The translations under genes and the position numbers were made by a program. A DNA stretch of 64,000 nt from SMWN01 sp965221455 (GTDB lineage Bacteria > Pseudomonadota > Gammaproteobacteria > Eutrophobiales > Eutrophobiaceae), in contig OZ244890.1 of the NCBI GenBank assembly GCA_965221455.1, positions 2,232,001-2,296,000 of the forward strand. Reading direction: 5' to 3'. The first letter of the stretch is position 1. Each line of letters opens with the position of its first letter. The notes beneath the pieces were generated by a model that was not told the origin of the DNA, ran no database searches, and was given only the letters and a program-made list of their open reading frames with translations. This document shows positions 1 through 8,672 of the stretch, one piece after another.

Positions 1-396
1 CCAACATTGGGTTTAACCAAAATTGTCTGGGCCATAGATATTATTTTAAAGATGGAACTTCCAGAATTTTCTCCAGAAGCATTAGACCAAAAAAAAAGCT
101 GGCACGATGTAATAGCAGTGAATGAATTAAAAGATAAAGAAGTGATTCATGTTCAGGTAGATCGCCGTGATTTATTTATTTACACAGAAGACGAGGCTAT
201 CAAGGTTTTTGATAGTCACTGCCCGCATCAGGCAACAAATATTCCTGCATCAGCATTAGAGGGATGTACATTGACATGCCCGACACATGGATGGAAATTT
301 GATGCCACAAACGGAGAATGTATTGAGCGTGGTAACCAGCCACTCAATCTGTTTGAGAATAGAGTGATGGGCGGTCGTTTGGAAGTGATCTGGTAG
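1..396 (+). CDS. Rieske [2Fe-2S] ferredoxin-like protein, possibly 5'-truncated by the window edge
   Basis: Small Rieske-type electron carrier. The two cluster-binding pairs are visible as SHCPHQ and CPTHGW, separated by about 17 residues, followed by the usual WKFD strand. That is the core of the TmoC/ferredoxin-type Rieske family, which passes electrons to oxygenases or acts as a stand-alone ferredoxin in the cytoplasm. The frame is open to base 1, so the gene may begin outside the window. Internal starts are TTG at 7 and ATG at 52; neither has a well-spaced ribosome binding site, and the residues before 52 look unlike a Rieske N-terminus, so a fusion or longer protein is possible. The partner oxygenase, if any, would lie to the left. 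Family is confident; role is not. Confidence 0.8.
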   Translation, partial: PTLGLTKIVWAIDIILKMELPEFSPEALDQKKSWHDVIAVNELKDKEVIHVQVDRRDLFIYTEDEAIKVFDSHCPHQATNIPASALEGCTLTCPTHGWKFDATNGECIERGNQPLNLFENRVMGGRLEVIW

Positions 397-437
397 TTTT
401 AATTAATGGTCGAACTGAAGGGATGGTATTGTTCCAT

Positions 438-1325
438 CTAGACTATATCCGATAAAGACTCGTATAGTTTCTCATATTTGAATTTATAGCCCGCATTTAG
501 CATTTTCGCAGGTAAAATTTTCTTTCCAGCCAGAAGCAACTCTTCACCCATTTGCCCCATTAATATTTTTACAACGACTGCAGGTATGGTAATAATGCCC
601 GGACGTCTCAGCACTTTCCCAAGAATTTCTGCAAACACCTCGTTAGTTACCGGATTCGGTGATGTGACATTAACAGGCCCGGATAAATCATTGCGCTTAA
701 TACAGCACAAAGTTATACCCACAAAGTCGTCGACATGTATCCACGACATCCATTGTTTTCCTGATCCTGTTTTTCCACCCAGTCCAAATCTAAAGAGAGG
801 TAACATCTTGTTTAAAGCACCCCCATTTTTACCCAAAACGATACCTGTACGTAACAAACAAGTGCGTACACCAAGACTTTGAGCCTCTAAAGCTGTTGCC
901 TCCCATTGTTGACACAATTGACTGGAAAAACTCTCATCACCCAATCCATCTTCATTAATCACTTCATTAGCCATTCCGATACCGTAATAGCCAATAGCCG
1001 AACTATTAATTAGTAATTTTGGTTTATGTTTTGTGACTTTAAAATAATTAACAAGATTTCGTGTTGTTTCAATGCGACTACTTGAAATCAATTGTTTTTG
1101 TTTATCAGTCCATCGCTTATTGGCAATGGGTTCTCCCGCCAGATTGATTACAATATCGAAGAAAATATCGTCGTTTAGCTGTTCCAGTCGGGATATACCG
1201 TGAACGGGCAACTTGATGGTATCAGGATGTCGGCTTAGCACTGTAATTTCATATTTCTCTCTTAATAAATGGGCACAAAGAGAGGAGCCTATAAAACCGG
1301 TACCGCCGGCAAATAATATTTTCAT
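438..1325 (-). CDS. TIGR01777-family (YfcH-like) NAD-dependent epimerase
   Basis: 295-residue short-chain dehydrogenase/epimerase of the extended SDR class. It begins with the dinucleotide-binding GGTGFIGSS loop at residues 7-15; SSAIGYYG further on matches the family's Ser and Tyr catalytic region, and the C-terminal DUF1731-like tail (LLLAGKKILPAKMLNAGYKF) is typical. Length fits the family. The substrate of YfcH-type proteins is not established; they are sometimes linked to cell-division or nucleotide-sugar functions. It faces the Rieske gene tail to tail with a 41-bp gap. The minus-strand start ATG sits at 1325 with AT-rich sequence upstream. Confidence 0.9.
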   Translation of the reverse strand: MKILFAGGTGFIGSSLCAHLLREKYEITVLSRHPDTIKLPVHGISRLEQLNDDIFFDIVINLAGEPIANKRWTDKQKQLISSSRIETTRNLVNYFKVTKHKPKLLINSSAIGYYGIGMANEVINEDGLGDESFSSQLCQQWEATALEAQSLGVRTCLLRTGIVLGKNGGALNKMLPLFRFGLGGKTGSGKQWMSWIHVDDFVGITLCCIKRNDLSGPVNVTSPNPVTNEVFAEILGKVLRRPGIITIPAVVVKILMGQMGEELLLAGKKILPAKMLNAGYKFKYEKLYESLSDIV

Positions 1326-1857
1326 TATATAAATACTTAAATTTTAAATCTGGCAAAGGAATTTCTAATCAAGTCCAGGAAAATAATTTGTATTCACGCA
1401 TTCAAGTTGCCAGTGCAACTGACAGGTTGATATGAGTCCTGGGGGATGTCAATCCCTTTGCGTCATTGCGAGCGAAGCGAAACAATCCAGTGAGGCTTTG
1501 AACTTGTCAGGCGTATCTACAAGCATAAAACGGTGCTTTTGCTTACAGCTATGGGATGCCTTCCACCATTGGAACAGTGCATTAGATGAGTATCCGCACG
1601 CCAGTGCCATGCTTGCTTAGGCTGTGGGCTTGTGTACGTGAGCAGACCATAGAACAAGAAAAAAGTATTAGCATGGCTTGCTTTTTTCTCGACACTCACA
1701 GTAATAATCGTATTGCTAGAGGGTACCATTGGCAATGGTTTTGTTAGTGAGTGTAAGGATGTATACGGTGTCGAGGGCGTTATGGAACTTTTTCAGACTA
1801 AGTATACCTATTCAGCTGCGTATCAAATTTTTGATTTAAAACCAGGTTAAAGATGCC
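1326..1857. other. Intergenic region with a REP-like palindrome and a possible decayed small membrane ORF
   Basis: A REP-like palindrome (GTCATTGCGAGCGAAGC...) lies at about 1460-1490. From about 1674 to 1850 the plus strand reads without stops as a lysine-rich start, a hydrophobic segment (VLAWLAFFSTLTVIIVLL) and a polar tail ending in TAA at 1850. The codon where a Met would be expected reads AAC straight after a TAG, so if this was a gene its start has been lost. The protein was not recognised. Confidence 0.3.
1460..1490. repeat. REP-like palindromic repeat, GCGAGCGAAGC type
   Basis: Short imperfect palindrome with core TTGCGAGCGAAGCGAAACAA. Similar copies occur in both orientations at about 3385-3414, 37941-37972, 38135-38162, 38793-38822 and 38988-39014 in this window. 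Such elements are dispersed extragenic palindromes; no function can be read from the sequence. Confidence 0.7.
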
Positions 1858-2004
1858 ATGTGTGATTCATCTCTCCATCCTGGAACAATGCTGGCAATGT
1901 TCGCCGGTGAGCTCATGGGCTTTGTGTCAAGTCTACTGCTGGTACTGTGGGTAGCCATGCGGTTGATTAGAACGGCTATTAAGCCCTTTTTGGAATCGCT
2001 ATAA
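1858..2004 (+). CDS. Possible 48-residue membrane peptide
   Basis: An ATG at 1858 opens a 48-codon frame: short polar N-terminus, a long hydrophobic segment including GFVSSLLLVLWVAM, and a basic/amphipathic tail (RLIRTAIKPFLESL). It starts 7 bases after the stop of the decayed ORF ending at 1850, as in a two-gene operon. A purine stretch AGGTTAAAG precedes it. The longer minus-strand frame over the same bases (1836-2105) starts with GTG and looks like its shadow. No family recognised; may be non-functional. Confidence 0.3.
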   Translation: MCDSSLHPGTMLAMFAGELMGFVSSLLLVLWVAMRLIRTAIKPFLESL

Positions 2005-2232
2005 CCAGTAAGAAATCTTGCCACCGTGTGATCAGACAATTTCAGAAGAGCGGACAAGAGCAAAAAAGCGAGGACAAAAATGATGGCAATTAATAAAGTC
2101 GGCACTATACAGTTCGCTTTGGAAAAGCTGCGATGAATTGCACGGAAGTATGGATGCCTCTCAACACCAAAGACTATGTCCTAACATTGCTGTTTATAAA
2201 AGGAGTTATGTGTAAAAAGGGCACGAAAAAGG

Positions 2233-3168
2233 ATGTCTAGGCAAAAAGTACCCAAGTCTCTTCAAACAAGTCTAATGTACGAGAGTGCGTTTGTTTGCGT
2301 TATCTGTCAAGAAGAAAGCTGTCATATTCACCATATTGATCGAGATCATGCTAATAATAAAGAAGATAACTTAGTTGTTCTTTGCCTAAAACATCATGAT
2401 GAAGCGCATACGAGAAAGCAGTTATCAAAAAATCTTACTCGCGCAGATATAAAAGAGGCAAAGAAAAAGTGGTGCAAAGCAGTGGCAGATAAAAGGTCCT
2501 CAATTGCGACAGTTTCAGGTCAGAAGGCACTACATAATAACCCACCAGGAATATGTTGGGGCTACATTAACCACCAACGTGTGGTTCAAATGGCGGACCC
2601 TAATCGACTTGATCCAGAGAAAAAAAAGAGCTTTCGATATTGTGTTAATCAAGGATTGATTGATCAAAACGCAGTTGTGATAAAACCTCACAGCTTGCCT
2701 CAAGCCACATCAGTAATAAAAGGAACCATATATAATTGGTTTGAGTTCGGTGATGATCAGAGAGTACACTTGATATACACCGCACTCGTGGACCAAATTG
2801 CTTCAAGCTGCGATGTTGTTCACATGGAGCCGCTCATGTGGAAGAAGTCATATGTTAAAGAACGGGTAAAGCCAGGAGCACTTCTATTCTTAAATCAAGC
2901 CTTATACTTTAAACGCGTCAATTCAACGAATGATAACGAACATAGAAGATGTAGGAGATTTAAGCGTAAGATTGAAATAGTTTTCCATGTCGATACACGA
3001 AATATGTTTGGCGTAAGCTCAATAACTGCATCCTTTACTGGACACAAAAGTTGCGCATCACTTGTTCAGTTTAAAAGCTTTGAAAAGATAAATGATGGAA
3101 AATTGATTTTGCACTGTACTCCAATTGCACTTGGCGTTGGGTTTGATATATTTCAACCGAATGCTTAA
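2233..3168 (+). CDS. HNH endonuclease-domain protein of unknown role
   Basis: 311 residues. Residues about 16-60 form an HNH/McrA-like zinc-finger nuclease: CVICQEESCHIHHIDRDHAN followed by NLVVLCLKHHDEAH, giving the paired Cys, the catalytic HH/D and the closing N-x-LC-x2-HH. The remaining ~240 residues have no recognised domain; they are basic and rich in short motifs such as WKKSYVKERVKPGALLFL, and could recognise DNA or a partner. No methylase is adjacent, so this is not an obvious restriction pair. It stands alone between poorly conserved sequence and an IS-derived element, a common setting for transferred or defence-related genes. HNH assignment is firm; the biological role is open. Confidence 0.75.
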   Translation: MSRQKVPKSLQTSLMYESAFVCVICQEESCHIHHIDRDHANNKEDNLVVLCLKHHDEAHTRKQLSKNLTRADIKEAKKKWCKAVADKRSSIATVSGQKALHNNPPGICWGYINHQRVVQMADPNRLDPEKKKSFRYCVNQGLIDQNAVVIKPHSLPQATSVIKGTIYNWFEFGDDQRVHLIYTALVDQIASSCDVVHMEPLMWKKSYVKERVKPGALLFLNQALYFKRVNSTNDNEHRRCRRFKRKIEIVFHVDTRNMFGVSSITASFTGHKSCASLVQFKSFEKINDGKLILHCTPIALGVGFDIFQPNA

Positions 3169-3222
3169 TAAAATCACACATAATAATACGCTCAACAACA
3201 CAGTCTTTGTGAAACACATATG

Positions 3223-3357
3223 TAGTGGTCAAGTATTTCCGTGACAGTCGCAGCTTCTTGTCTTAACTCAGGTGTAAAGTGTCTTCGTTCTTAGCCGTAA
3301 CTCCATTAGTATGTGATTTTATCATCTATCACCTGGTACGGATTTATTAGACCACTA
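3223..3357. mobile_element. MITE-like internally deleted derivative of the IS3-family element at 37.5 kb
   Basis: A 135-bp element bounded by imperfect inverted repeats: TAGTGGTCAAGTATTTCCGT at the left and, read on the opposite strand, TAGTGGTCTAATAAATCCGT at the right. The reverse complement matches the left end of the IS remnant at 37496-37600, including the start of its transposase reading frame (HFTPEL-like), joined directly to that IS's right end (TACGGAAATAC-TGACCACT, seen at about 38630 and 39482). It thus contains both ends and little between. Too short to encode a transposase. Confidence 0.7.
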
Positions 3358-3384
3358 CTAGAGTGGGCCTAATGGGGGGGGTAC

Positions 3385-3414
3385 AACTGGATTGCTTCGC
3401 TACGCTCGCAATGA
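3385..3414. repeat. REP-like palindromic repeat (inverted copy)
   Basis: Reads GGATTGCTTCGCTACGCTCGCAATGACG in 5'-3' order in two halves, the reverse orientation of the repeat at 1460. It falls in the open frame upstream of the nitroreductase, which argues against that upstream extension being protein. Confidence 0.65.
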
Positions 3415-3578
3415 CGATCTTTATCATTTTTTATGCTGCACGGATCCAGAGTTGCACTTACAATTTGAATTCACGGCATACAAATCTATTCAAACTCATT
3501 TTTCCATACTCATATGGTAATCCGGATATTTCCCAATATAATCAGTCTTGTCCTGTATGTTACCCCGAGGCTGAAAAT

Positions 3579-4184
3579 ATGTTTCACAAGAAAATTGATA
3601 CGCAAGAGAAAATAGACGATTTACTGGCAAAGCGATGGAGTGGTCGAACGTATGATGCCAATCGCACTGTGCCGCACAAACAGATAATCAGTCTGCTTGA
3701 AGCTGCCAGATGGGCGCCTTCATGTTTTGGAGATCAGCCATGGCGCTATATTATTTGTGACAAGACAAGGAATGAAGCCGCCTGGAATAGAGCCTTTGCA
3801 TGTTTGTCAGAAGGGAACCAGTCCTGGGCGATTAATGCACCGGTTTTGATTTTGGTATTAACGAATACGCGCTTTTCTCATAATGCGCAAAAAAACGGCT
3901 GGGCTGAATATGATACAGGCGCTGCAAGCATGAGCATATGTGTGCAGGCGACTTCACTGGATCTTATGGTGCATCAAATGGGTGGTTATGACGCTGATAA
4001 AGCAACAGAATTATTCTCAATTCCTGGACAATTTAAATCAATGGCCATGATGAGTGTGGGTTATCAATTAGCCCGAGATAAAATCTCTGCAGAGATGATG
4101 GAAAGAGAATCTTCTGAACGCAAAAGGAACCCACTGGCTGAACAATTCTTTGATGGAGAATGGGACAAGCCCATTATCCAATAA
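3579..4184 (+). CDS. Nitroreductase-family flavoprotein
   Basis: 201-residue FMN-dependent oxidoreductase of the nitroreductase fold. The N-terminal KRWSGRTYD is the conserved FMN-contacting stretch (R-S-x-R-x-Y/F), followed by EAARWAPSCFGDQPWRY, the family's substrate/FMN loop, and by DTGAASMSICVQATSLDL and HQMGGYDADKA. Such enzymes reduce nitro compounds, quinones or enones with NAD(P)H in the cytoplasm; the physiological substrate is unknown. The frame is open upstream to 3363, but that part runs through a REP-like palindrome. ATG at 3579 with a GAGG box 8 bases upstream is the better start. Confidence 0.85.
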   Translation: MFHKKIDTQEKIDDLLAKRWSGRTYDANRTVPHKQIISLLEAARWAPSCFGDQPWRYIICDKTRNEAAWNRAFACLSEGNQSWAINAPVLILVLTNTRFSHNAQKNGWAEYDTGAASMSICVQATSLDLMVHQMGGYDADKATELFSIPGQFKSMAMMSVGYQLARDKISAEMMERESSERKRNPLAEQFFDGEWDKPIIQ

Positions 4185-4653
4185 CCTTATCAAGTATGGT
4201 TGATACAGCATTTGCAGGATATTTTAATCATGAGTAATCGCTACTGGTGTGTCATCACCTATACCATTGTCGGCGAATGAATGACTAATTTTGAAAATCA
4301 GGATTTTATATTCTTGAATTTAATTAACCTCAACTCGGGATAAGATCACTCCGTATAAGATCACTCCGTCATTCCTGCGAAAGCAGGAATCCAGACGATT
4401 TGCAATCATCGCATGGATTCCCTGGATTCCTGCTTGCGCAGGAATGACGAACCCCTCGGCTGTGCTCAGGATAAAAAATGCTGAGCTGGAACTCGGCGTT
4501 CCCGGGAAGGGTTGGTATTTATTGTTTACTGGATGGATTCTGCGACTACGCCCAGAATGACGGGTTTGGATGGTATAACGAAGTGGGACGATATTCCCGC
4601 CCTCCACGTCATTTCATTCCCGCGAAAGCGGGAATCCATTTGTGGAGAAAGTC

Positions 4654-4962
4654 TTACTTGATCGCCGTTTCCTTGAATTTAATTATTGATCGTCTGTCTT
4701 TTTTACCGGGACGACCTTTGCTGGTTGGTGTCATGAGCGATTCCGCCTTTATCCGGGTTGCAACCAATTCCCGTTTAATAATGCTGTCCGGAGATTCTTC
4801 ATAGAGCAGTGCTGTATCAGGGGCCGATTTTCTTGATTGTGTTACATCTTTCACGGTGACAGTATGACAAAACGCTTCTTTGTGTATGTTCAGAATATCA
4901 CCGGTTTGCACTCGTTTTGACGGTTTGGCACGTTCGCCATTAGCGGTAATCTTGCCCGCTTT
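4654..4962 (-). pseudogene. hslR 3' fragment, tandem copy 1
   Basis: Encodes the HslR C-terminal ~100 residues from about KITANGERAKPSKR to the stop, lacking the N-terminal half of the S4 domain. No ATG lies at its 5' end; the first usable codon is a GTG inside the fragment. Unlikely to give a working RNA-binding protein. Confidence 0.85.
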
Positions 4963-5294
4963 AATTTAATTAACCTCAACTCGGGATAAGATCACTCCGT
5001 ATAAGATCACTCCGTCATTCCTGCGAAAGCAGGAATCCAGACGATTTGCAATCATCGCATGGATTCCCTGGATTCCTGCTTGCGCAGGAATGACGAACCC
5101 CTCGGCTGTGCTCAGGATAAAAAATGCTGAACTGGAACTCGGCGTTCCCGGGAAGGGTTGGTATTTATTGTTTACTGGATGGATTCTGCGACTACGCGCA
5201 GAATGACGGGTTTGGATGGTATAACGAAGTGGGACGATATTCCCGCCCTCCACGTCATTCCCGCGAAAGCGGGAATCCATTTGTGGAGAAAGTC

Positions 5295-5603
5295 TTACTT
5301 GATCGCCGTTTCCTTGAATTTAATTATTGATCGTCTGTCTTTTTTACCGGGACGACCTTTGCTGGTTGGTGTCATGAGCGATTCCGCCTTTATCCGGGTT
5401 GCAACCAATTCCCGTTTAATAATGCTGTCCGGAGATTCTTCATAGAGCAGTGCTGCATCAGGGGCCGATTTTCTTGATTGTGTTACATCTTTCACGGTGA
5501 CAGTATGACAAAACGCTTCTTTGTGTATGTTCAGAATATCACCGGTTTGCACTCGTTTTGACGGTTTGGCACGTTCGCCATTAGCGGTAATCTTGCCCGC
5601 TTT
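5295..5603 (-). pseudogene. hslR 3' fragment, tandem copy 2
   Basis: Same fragment as copy 1 with one visible residue change in the translated part (APDTAL to APDAAL). The left part of this unit has lost the 5-bp insert present in unit 1. Confidence 0.85.
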
Positions 5604-5950
5604 AATTTAATTAACCTCAACTCGGGATAAGATCACTCCGTATAAGATCACTCCGTATAAGATCACTCCGTCATTCCTGCGCAAGCAGGAATCCAGACGA
5701 TTTGCAATCATCGCATGGATTCCCTGGATTCCTGCTTGCGCAGGAATGACGAACCCCTCGGCTGTGCTCAGGATAAAAAATGCCGAGCTGGAACTCGGCG
5801 TTCCCGGGAAGGGTTGGTATTTATTGTTTACTGGATGGATTCTGCGACTACGCCCAGAATGACGGGTTTGGATGGTATAACGAAGTGGGACGATATTCCC
5901 GCCCTCCACGTCATTCCCGCGAAAGCGGGAATCCATTTGTGGAGAAAGTC

Positions 5951-6259
5951 TTACTTGATCGCCGTTTCCTTGAATTTAATTATTGATCGTCTGTCTTTTT
6001 TACCAGGACGACCTTTGCTGGTTGGTGTCATGAGCGATTCCGCCTTTATCCGGGTTGCAACCAATTCCCGTTTAATAATGCTATCCGGAGATTCTTCATA
6101 GAGCAGTGCTGTATCAGAGGCCGATTTTCTTGATTGTGTTACATCTTTCACGGTGACAGTATGACAAAACGCTTCTTTGTGTATGTTCAGAATATCACCG
6201 GTTTGCACTCGTTTTGACGGTTTGGCACGTTCGCCATTAGCGGTAATCTTGCCCGCTTT
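5951..6259 (-). pseudogene. hslR 3' fragment, tandem copy 3
   Basis: Same truncated gene end. It shares the SASDTAL variant and the TACCAGGACG spelling with the intact copy at 6592, so it is the closest relative of the full gene, as expected for stepwise tandem duplication from that end. Confidence 0.85.
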
Positions 6260-6591
6260 AATTTAATTAACCTCAACTCGGGATAAGATCACTCCGTATA
6301 AGATCACTCCGTCATTCCTGCGCAAGCAGGAATCCAGACGATTTGCAATCATCGCATGGATTCCCTGGATTCCTGCTTGCGCAGGAATGACGAACCCCTC
6401 GGCTGTGCTCAGGATAAAAAATGCCGAGCTGGAACTCGGCGTTCCCGGGAAGGGTTGGTATTTATTGTTTACTGGATGGATTCTGCGACTACGCGCAGAA
6501 TGACGGGTTTGGATGGTATAACGAAGTGGGACGATATTCCCGCCCTCCACGTCATTCCCGCGAAAGCGGGAATCCATTTGTGGAGAAAGTC

Positions 6592-7002
6592 TTACTTGAT
6601 CGCCGTTTTCTTGAATTTAATTATTGATCGTCTGTCTTTTTTACCAGGACGACCTTTGCTGGTTGGTGTCATGAGCGATTCCGCCTTTATCCGGGTTGCA
6701 ACCAATTCCCGTTTAATAATGCTATCCGGAGATTCTTCATAGAGCAGTGCTGTATCAGAGGCCGATTTTCTTGATTGTGTTACATCTTTCACGGTGACAG
6801 TATGACAAAACGCTTCTTTGTGTATGTTCAGAATATCACCGGTTTGCACTCGTTTTGACGGTTTGGCACGTTCGCCATTAGCGGTAATCTTGCCCGCTTT
6901 CAATGCACTGGCCGCAATGTGTCTTGTTTTATAAAAACGAGCACACCACAGCCACTTATCCAGTCGGATTGATATATCGATTGTTTCTTTTTTTTTAGTC
7001 AT
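6592..7002 (-). CDS. hslR: Heat-shock protein 15, ribosome-associated S4-domain protein
   Basis: 136 residues, the usual length for Hsp15. The S4 RNA-binding domain spans about residues 10-65 (IRLDKWLWCARFYKTRHIAA, then GKITANGERAKPSKRVQTGD), followed by the basic, disordered tail with GRPGKKDRR. Hsp15 binds free 50S subunits carrying stalled nascent chains and helps return them to the cycle. This is the only intact copy; the three tandem fragments to its left repeat its last ~100 codons. ATG at 7002 is followed by a lysine-rich start. It diverges from moaB across a 76-bp gap. Confidence 0.92.
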   Translation of the reverse strand: MTKKKETIDISIRLDKWLWCARFYKTRHIAASALKAGKITANGERAKPSKRVQTGDILNIHKEAFCHTVTVKDVTQSRKSASDTALLYEESPDSIIKRELVATRIKAESLMTPTSKGRPGKKDRRSIIKFKKTAIK

Positions 7003-7078
7003 TAACCGGATTGAACTTCAACATGGTAACTTATTATATATAATTGACTCACATTAATATTTTACCGGAGAATTTTAG

Positions 7079-7606
7079 ATGTCCGTGGATAAAACAAGAG
7101 ACTTCATCCGACTTGGAATCGCCGTGCTGACTATTTCAGACACACGTACCGAGTCTGATGATAAGTCCGGTCAATTATTGGTAAAAAGACTGGAGAGCGC
7201 AGGTCATCGTTTGAGTGATAAGCAGATCGTGCCTGATGATAAATTTCATATCAGGGCGATTATTTCGAACTGGTGCATTGATGATAACGTTCAGGTTATC
7301 CTCACCACTGGCGGGACAGGGGTAACAGGCAGGGACGGAACACCGGAGGCGGTTGGTGTTCTCATGGATAAAACAATTGACGGTTTTGGTGAAACATTTC
7401 GCGCCATTTCATACCAACAAATCGGTACGTCAACGATGCAATCTCGTGCAATTGCAGGCGTTGCCAACGGCACATATATATTTTGTCTTCCAGGCTCATC
7501 AGGCGCATGTGCCACGGCATGGGATGATTTAATCAGTCAGCAACTGGATTATCGAACCAGACCCTGTAATTTGGTTGAGTTAATGCCGAGACTACTTGAA
7601 AAATAA
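7079..7606 (+). CDS. moaB: Molybdenum cofactor biosynthesis protein MoaB
   Basis: 175 residues of the MoaB/Mog fold, which adenylylates molybdopterin before molybdate insertion (or has a paralogous role in this pathway). Visible motifs are the N-terminal GIAVLTISDTRTESDDKSGQ, the TTGGTGVTGRDGTPEAV pterin-binding loop and the C-terminal FCLPGSSGACATAWDD. ATG at 7079 follows CCGGAGAA at about 7063-7070, a good ribosome binding site. No other moa/moe gene is in the window. Its stop is 7 bases from the end of the convergent phytase-like gene. Confidence 0.93.
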   Translation: MSVDKTRDFIRLGIAVLTISDTRTESDDKSGQLLVKRLESAGHRLSDKQIVPDDKFHIRAIISNWCIDDNVQVILTTGGTGVTGRDGTPEAVGVLMDKTIDGFGETFRAISYQQIGTSTMQSRAIAGVANGTYIFCLPGSSGACATAWDDLISQQLDYRTRPCNLVELMPRLLEK

Positions 7607-7615
7607 TTTCCGGTT

Positions 7616-8605
7616 CTACTCTGGATATTTAAAATAGACCAGCAAAGTCCGTTTGGCAGGATGGTTATTGTCATCGCTAATCATGAAATAAAAGCCGTCT
7701 TCATGTTTCGTGATACCTTCAAAGTTATCATTAAAATATCCCCCTGCAGGTAAGAATCGGGCAATCACTTTATCCTTAAGCTGATCCCCTTCCATACGAA
7801 GATGATGTAATGCAACCTTGAAGCCCATGAAAAATCCGCCATACGCACGTTCGATTGCCAAAAGGTCGTTGTTTTCCATTGTCGCAAGACCCGTGAATGC
7901 GCCGTCATCGAAATATGCCGTAAAACTTCGCAGCTTGCCATCCGTAGTATAAAGATTCAGTTGCGCCTTATCCTCGCCTTTTAAAGAATACTCGGTACCA
8001 AGCAGCAACCCATATTGATCATGTATTTCAATGGACTCAAGTGATTTATTTTCACTTCTGTAATTTGATATATCTCGAAGTTTCTCCGGAATTGTTATCT
8101 GTTTTTCAATAAATCCTTGCCGGTTATATTGAATTACTCGTGGTTGCCTTTCAAAACTAACAATATATTGTGTATCTCCCCGAATTTGGTTATCAGCATT
8201 GATTAAGGTCAAACCTTCACTATCCGAATTTTTCCACCTTAGTTTTTTCCCTTTGTCATCATGAAATTGTAGACTATCAATAATCAGTACGTCATTCAGA
8301 CGTCCTCCCTCAAAGACGGGTCTGAAACTCAACAAATAACCATTATCAGATATGGAATAGAGCAATTTCTCATCCGCATCCCAAGCCAAACCCGACAATT
8401 CTGATACCTTAAGCCCATTGATAGTGATATTGGAAAGTTGGGCAACGGCCTGTATATGAATGAGTTCATTATCATCTTTAATAATGTTCCCTGGATATTC
8501 TATATAGGCAATAGATTCAGCACAAATTGCCTGGTGACTGATACAAACCAGGCTATAAAGTATGAACAAAAGTGGATTTAGCGTATCAAATTTCATAACT
8601 TTCAT
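7616..8605 (-). CDS. Secreted esterase-like phytase-domain protein
   Basis: 329 residues. A signal peptide of about 29 residues is visible (LLFILYSLVCISHQAICA). The rest matches the 'esterase-like activity of phytase' family: ELSGLAWDADEKLLYSISDNG, SEGLTLI, ESIEIHDQYGLLLGTE, FEGITKHEDGFYFMISDDN. These are beta-propeller-like periplasmic or secreted proteins; enzymatic function is mostly inferred rather than proven. Divergent from the efflux operon, sharing a 67-bp promoter region. Confidence 0.8.
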   Translation of the reverse strand: MKVMKFDTLNPLLFILYSLVCISHQAICAESIAYIEYPGNIIKDDNELIHIQAVAQLSNITINGLKVSELSGLAWDADEKLLYSISDNGYLLSFRPVFEGGRLNDVLIIDSLQFHDDKGKKLRWKNSDSEGLTLINADNQIRGDTQYIVSFERQPRVIQYNRQGFIEKQITIPEKLRDISNYRSENKSLESIEIHDQYGLLLGTEYSLKGEDKAQLNLYTTDGKLRSFTAYFDDGAFTGLATMENNDLLAIERAYGGFFMGFKVALHHLRMEGDQLKDKVIARFLPAGGYFNDNFEGITKHEDGFYFMISDDNNHPAKRTLLVYFKYPE

Positions 8606-8672
8606 ATTGTGAAAACATTAGCGACAACGGAAAGTTTAATATATTTTTGACTGATAAGGATACATCATCACC

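Larger units (their letters stand above)
4321..6900. repeat. Four tandem ~640-655-bp units carrying the hslR 3' end plus its downstream region
   Basis: Unit starts are at about 4321, 4967, 5608 and 6264 (spacings 646, 641, 656). Each unit holds, left to right, a one- to three-fold short repeat (ATAAGATCACTCCGT), several inverted palindromes of the TCATTCCTGCG/GCAGGAATCC type, then the last ~100 codons of hslR on the minus strand. The junction sequence GCTTT|AATTTAATTAACC recurs at 4960, 5602 and 6258, and is replaced at 6900 by the true continuation of hslR. Length differences come from a 5-bp insert in unit 1 and one extra 15-bp repeat in unit 3. The copies are otherwise almost identical, so the amplification is recent or kept homogeneous by recombination. 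Confidence 0.95.

Noticed and set aside
1836..2105. Minus-strand 89-residue hydrophobic frame
   Set aside because: GTG start without ribosome binding site; the plus-strand frame over the same bases gives a more protein-like peptide and neither is well supported.
3363..3578. N-terminal extension of the nitroreductase
   Set aside because: It translates a REP-like palindrome and lacks a family match; ATG 3579 has a good ribosome binding site.
4320..6742. Several 68-128-residue frames on both strands within the hslR tandem units
   Set aside because: They are translations of repeated palindromes and of the hslR antisense strand, repeated because the DNA is repeated.
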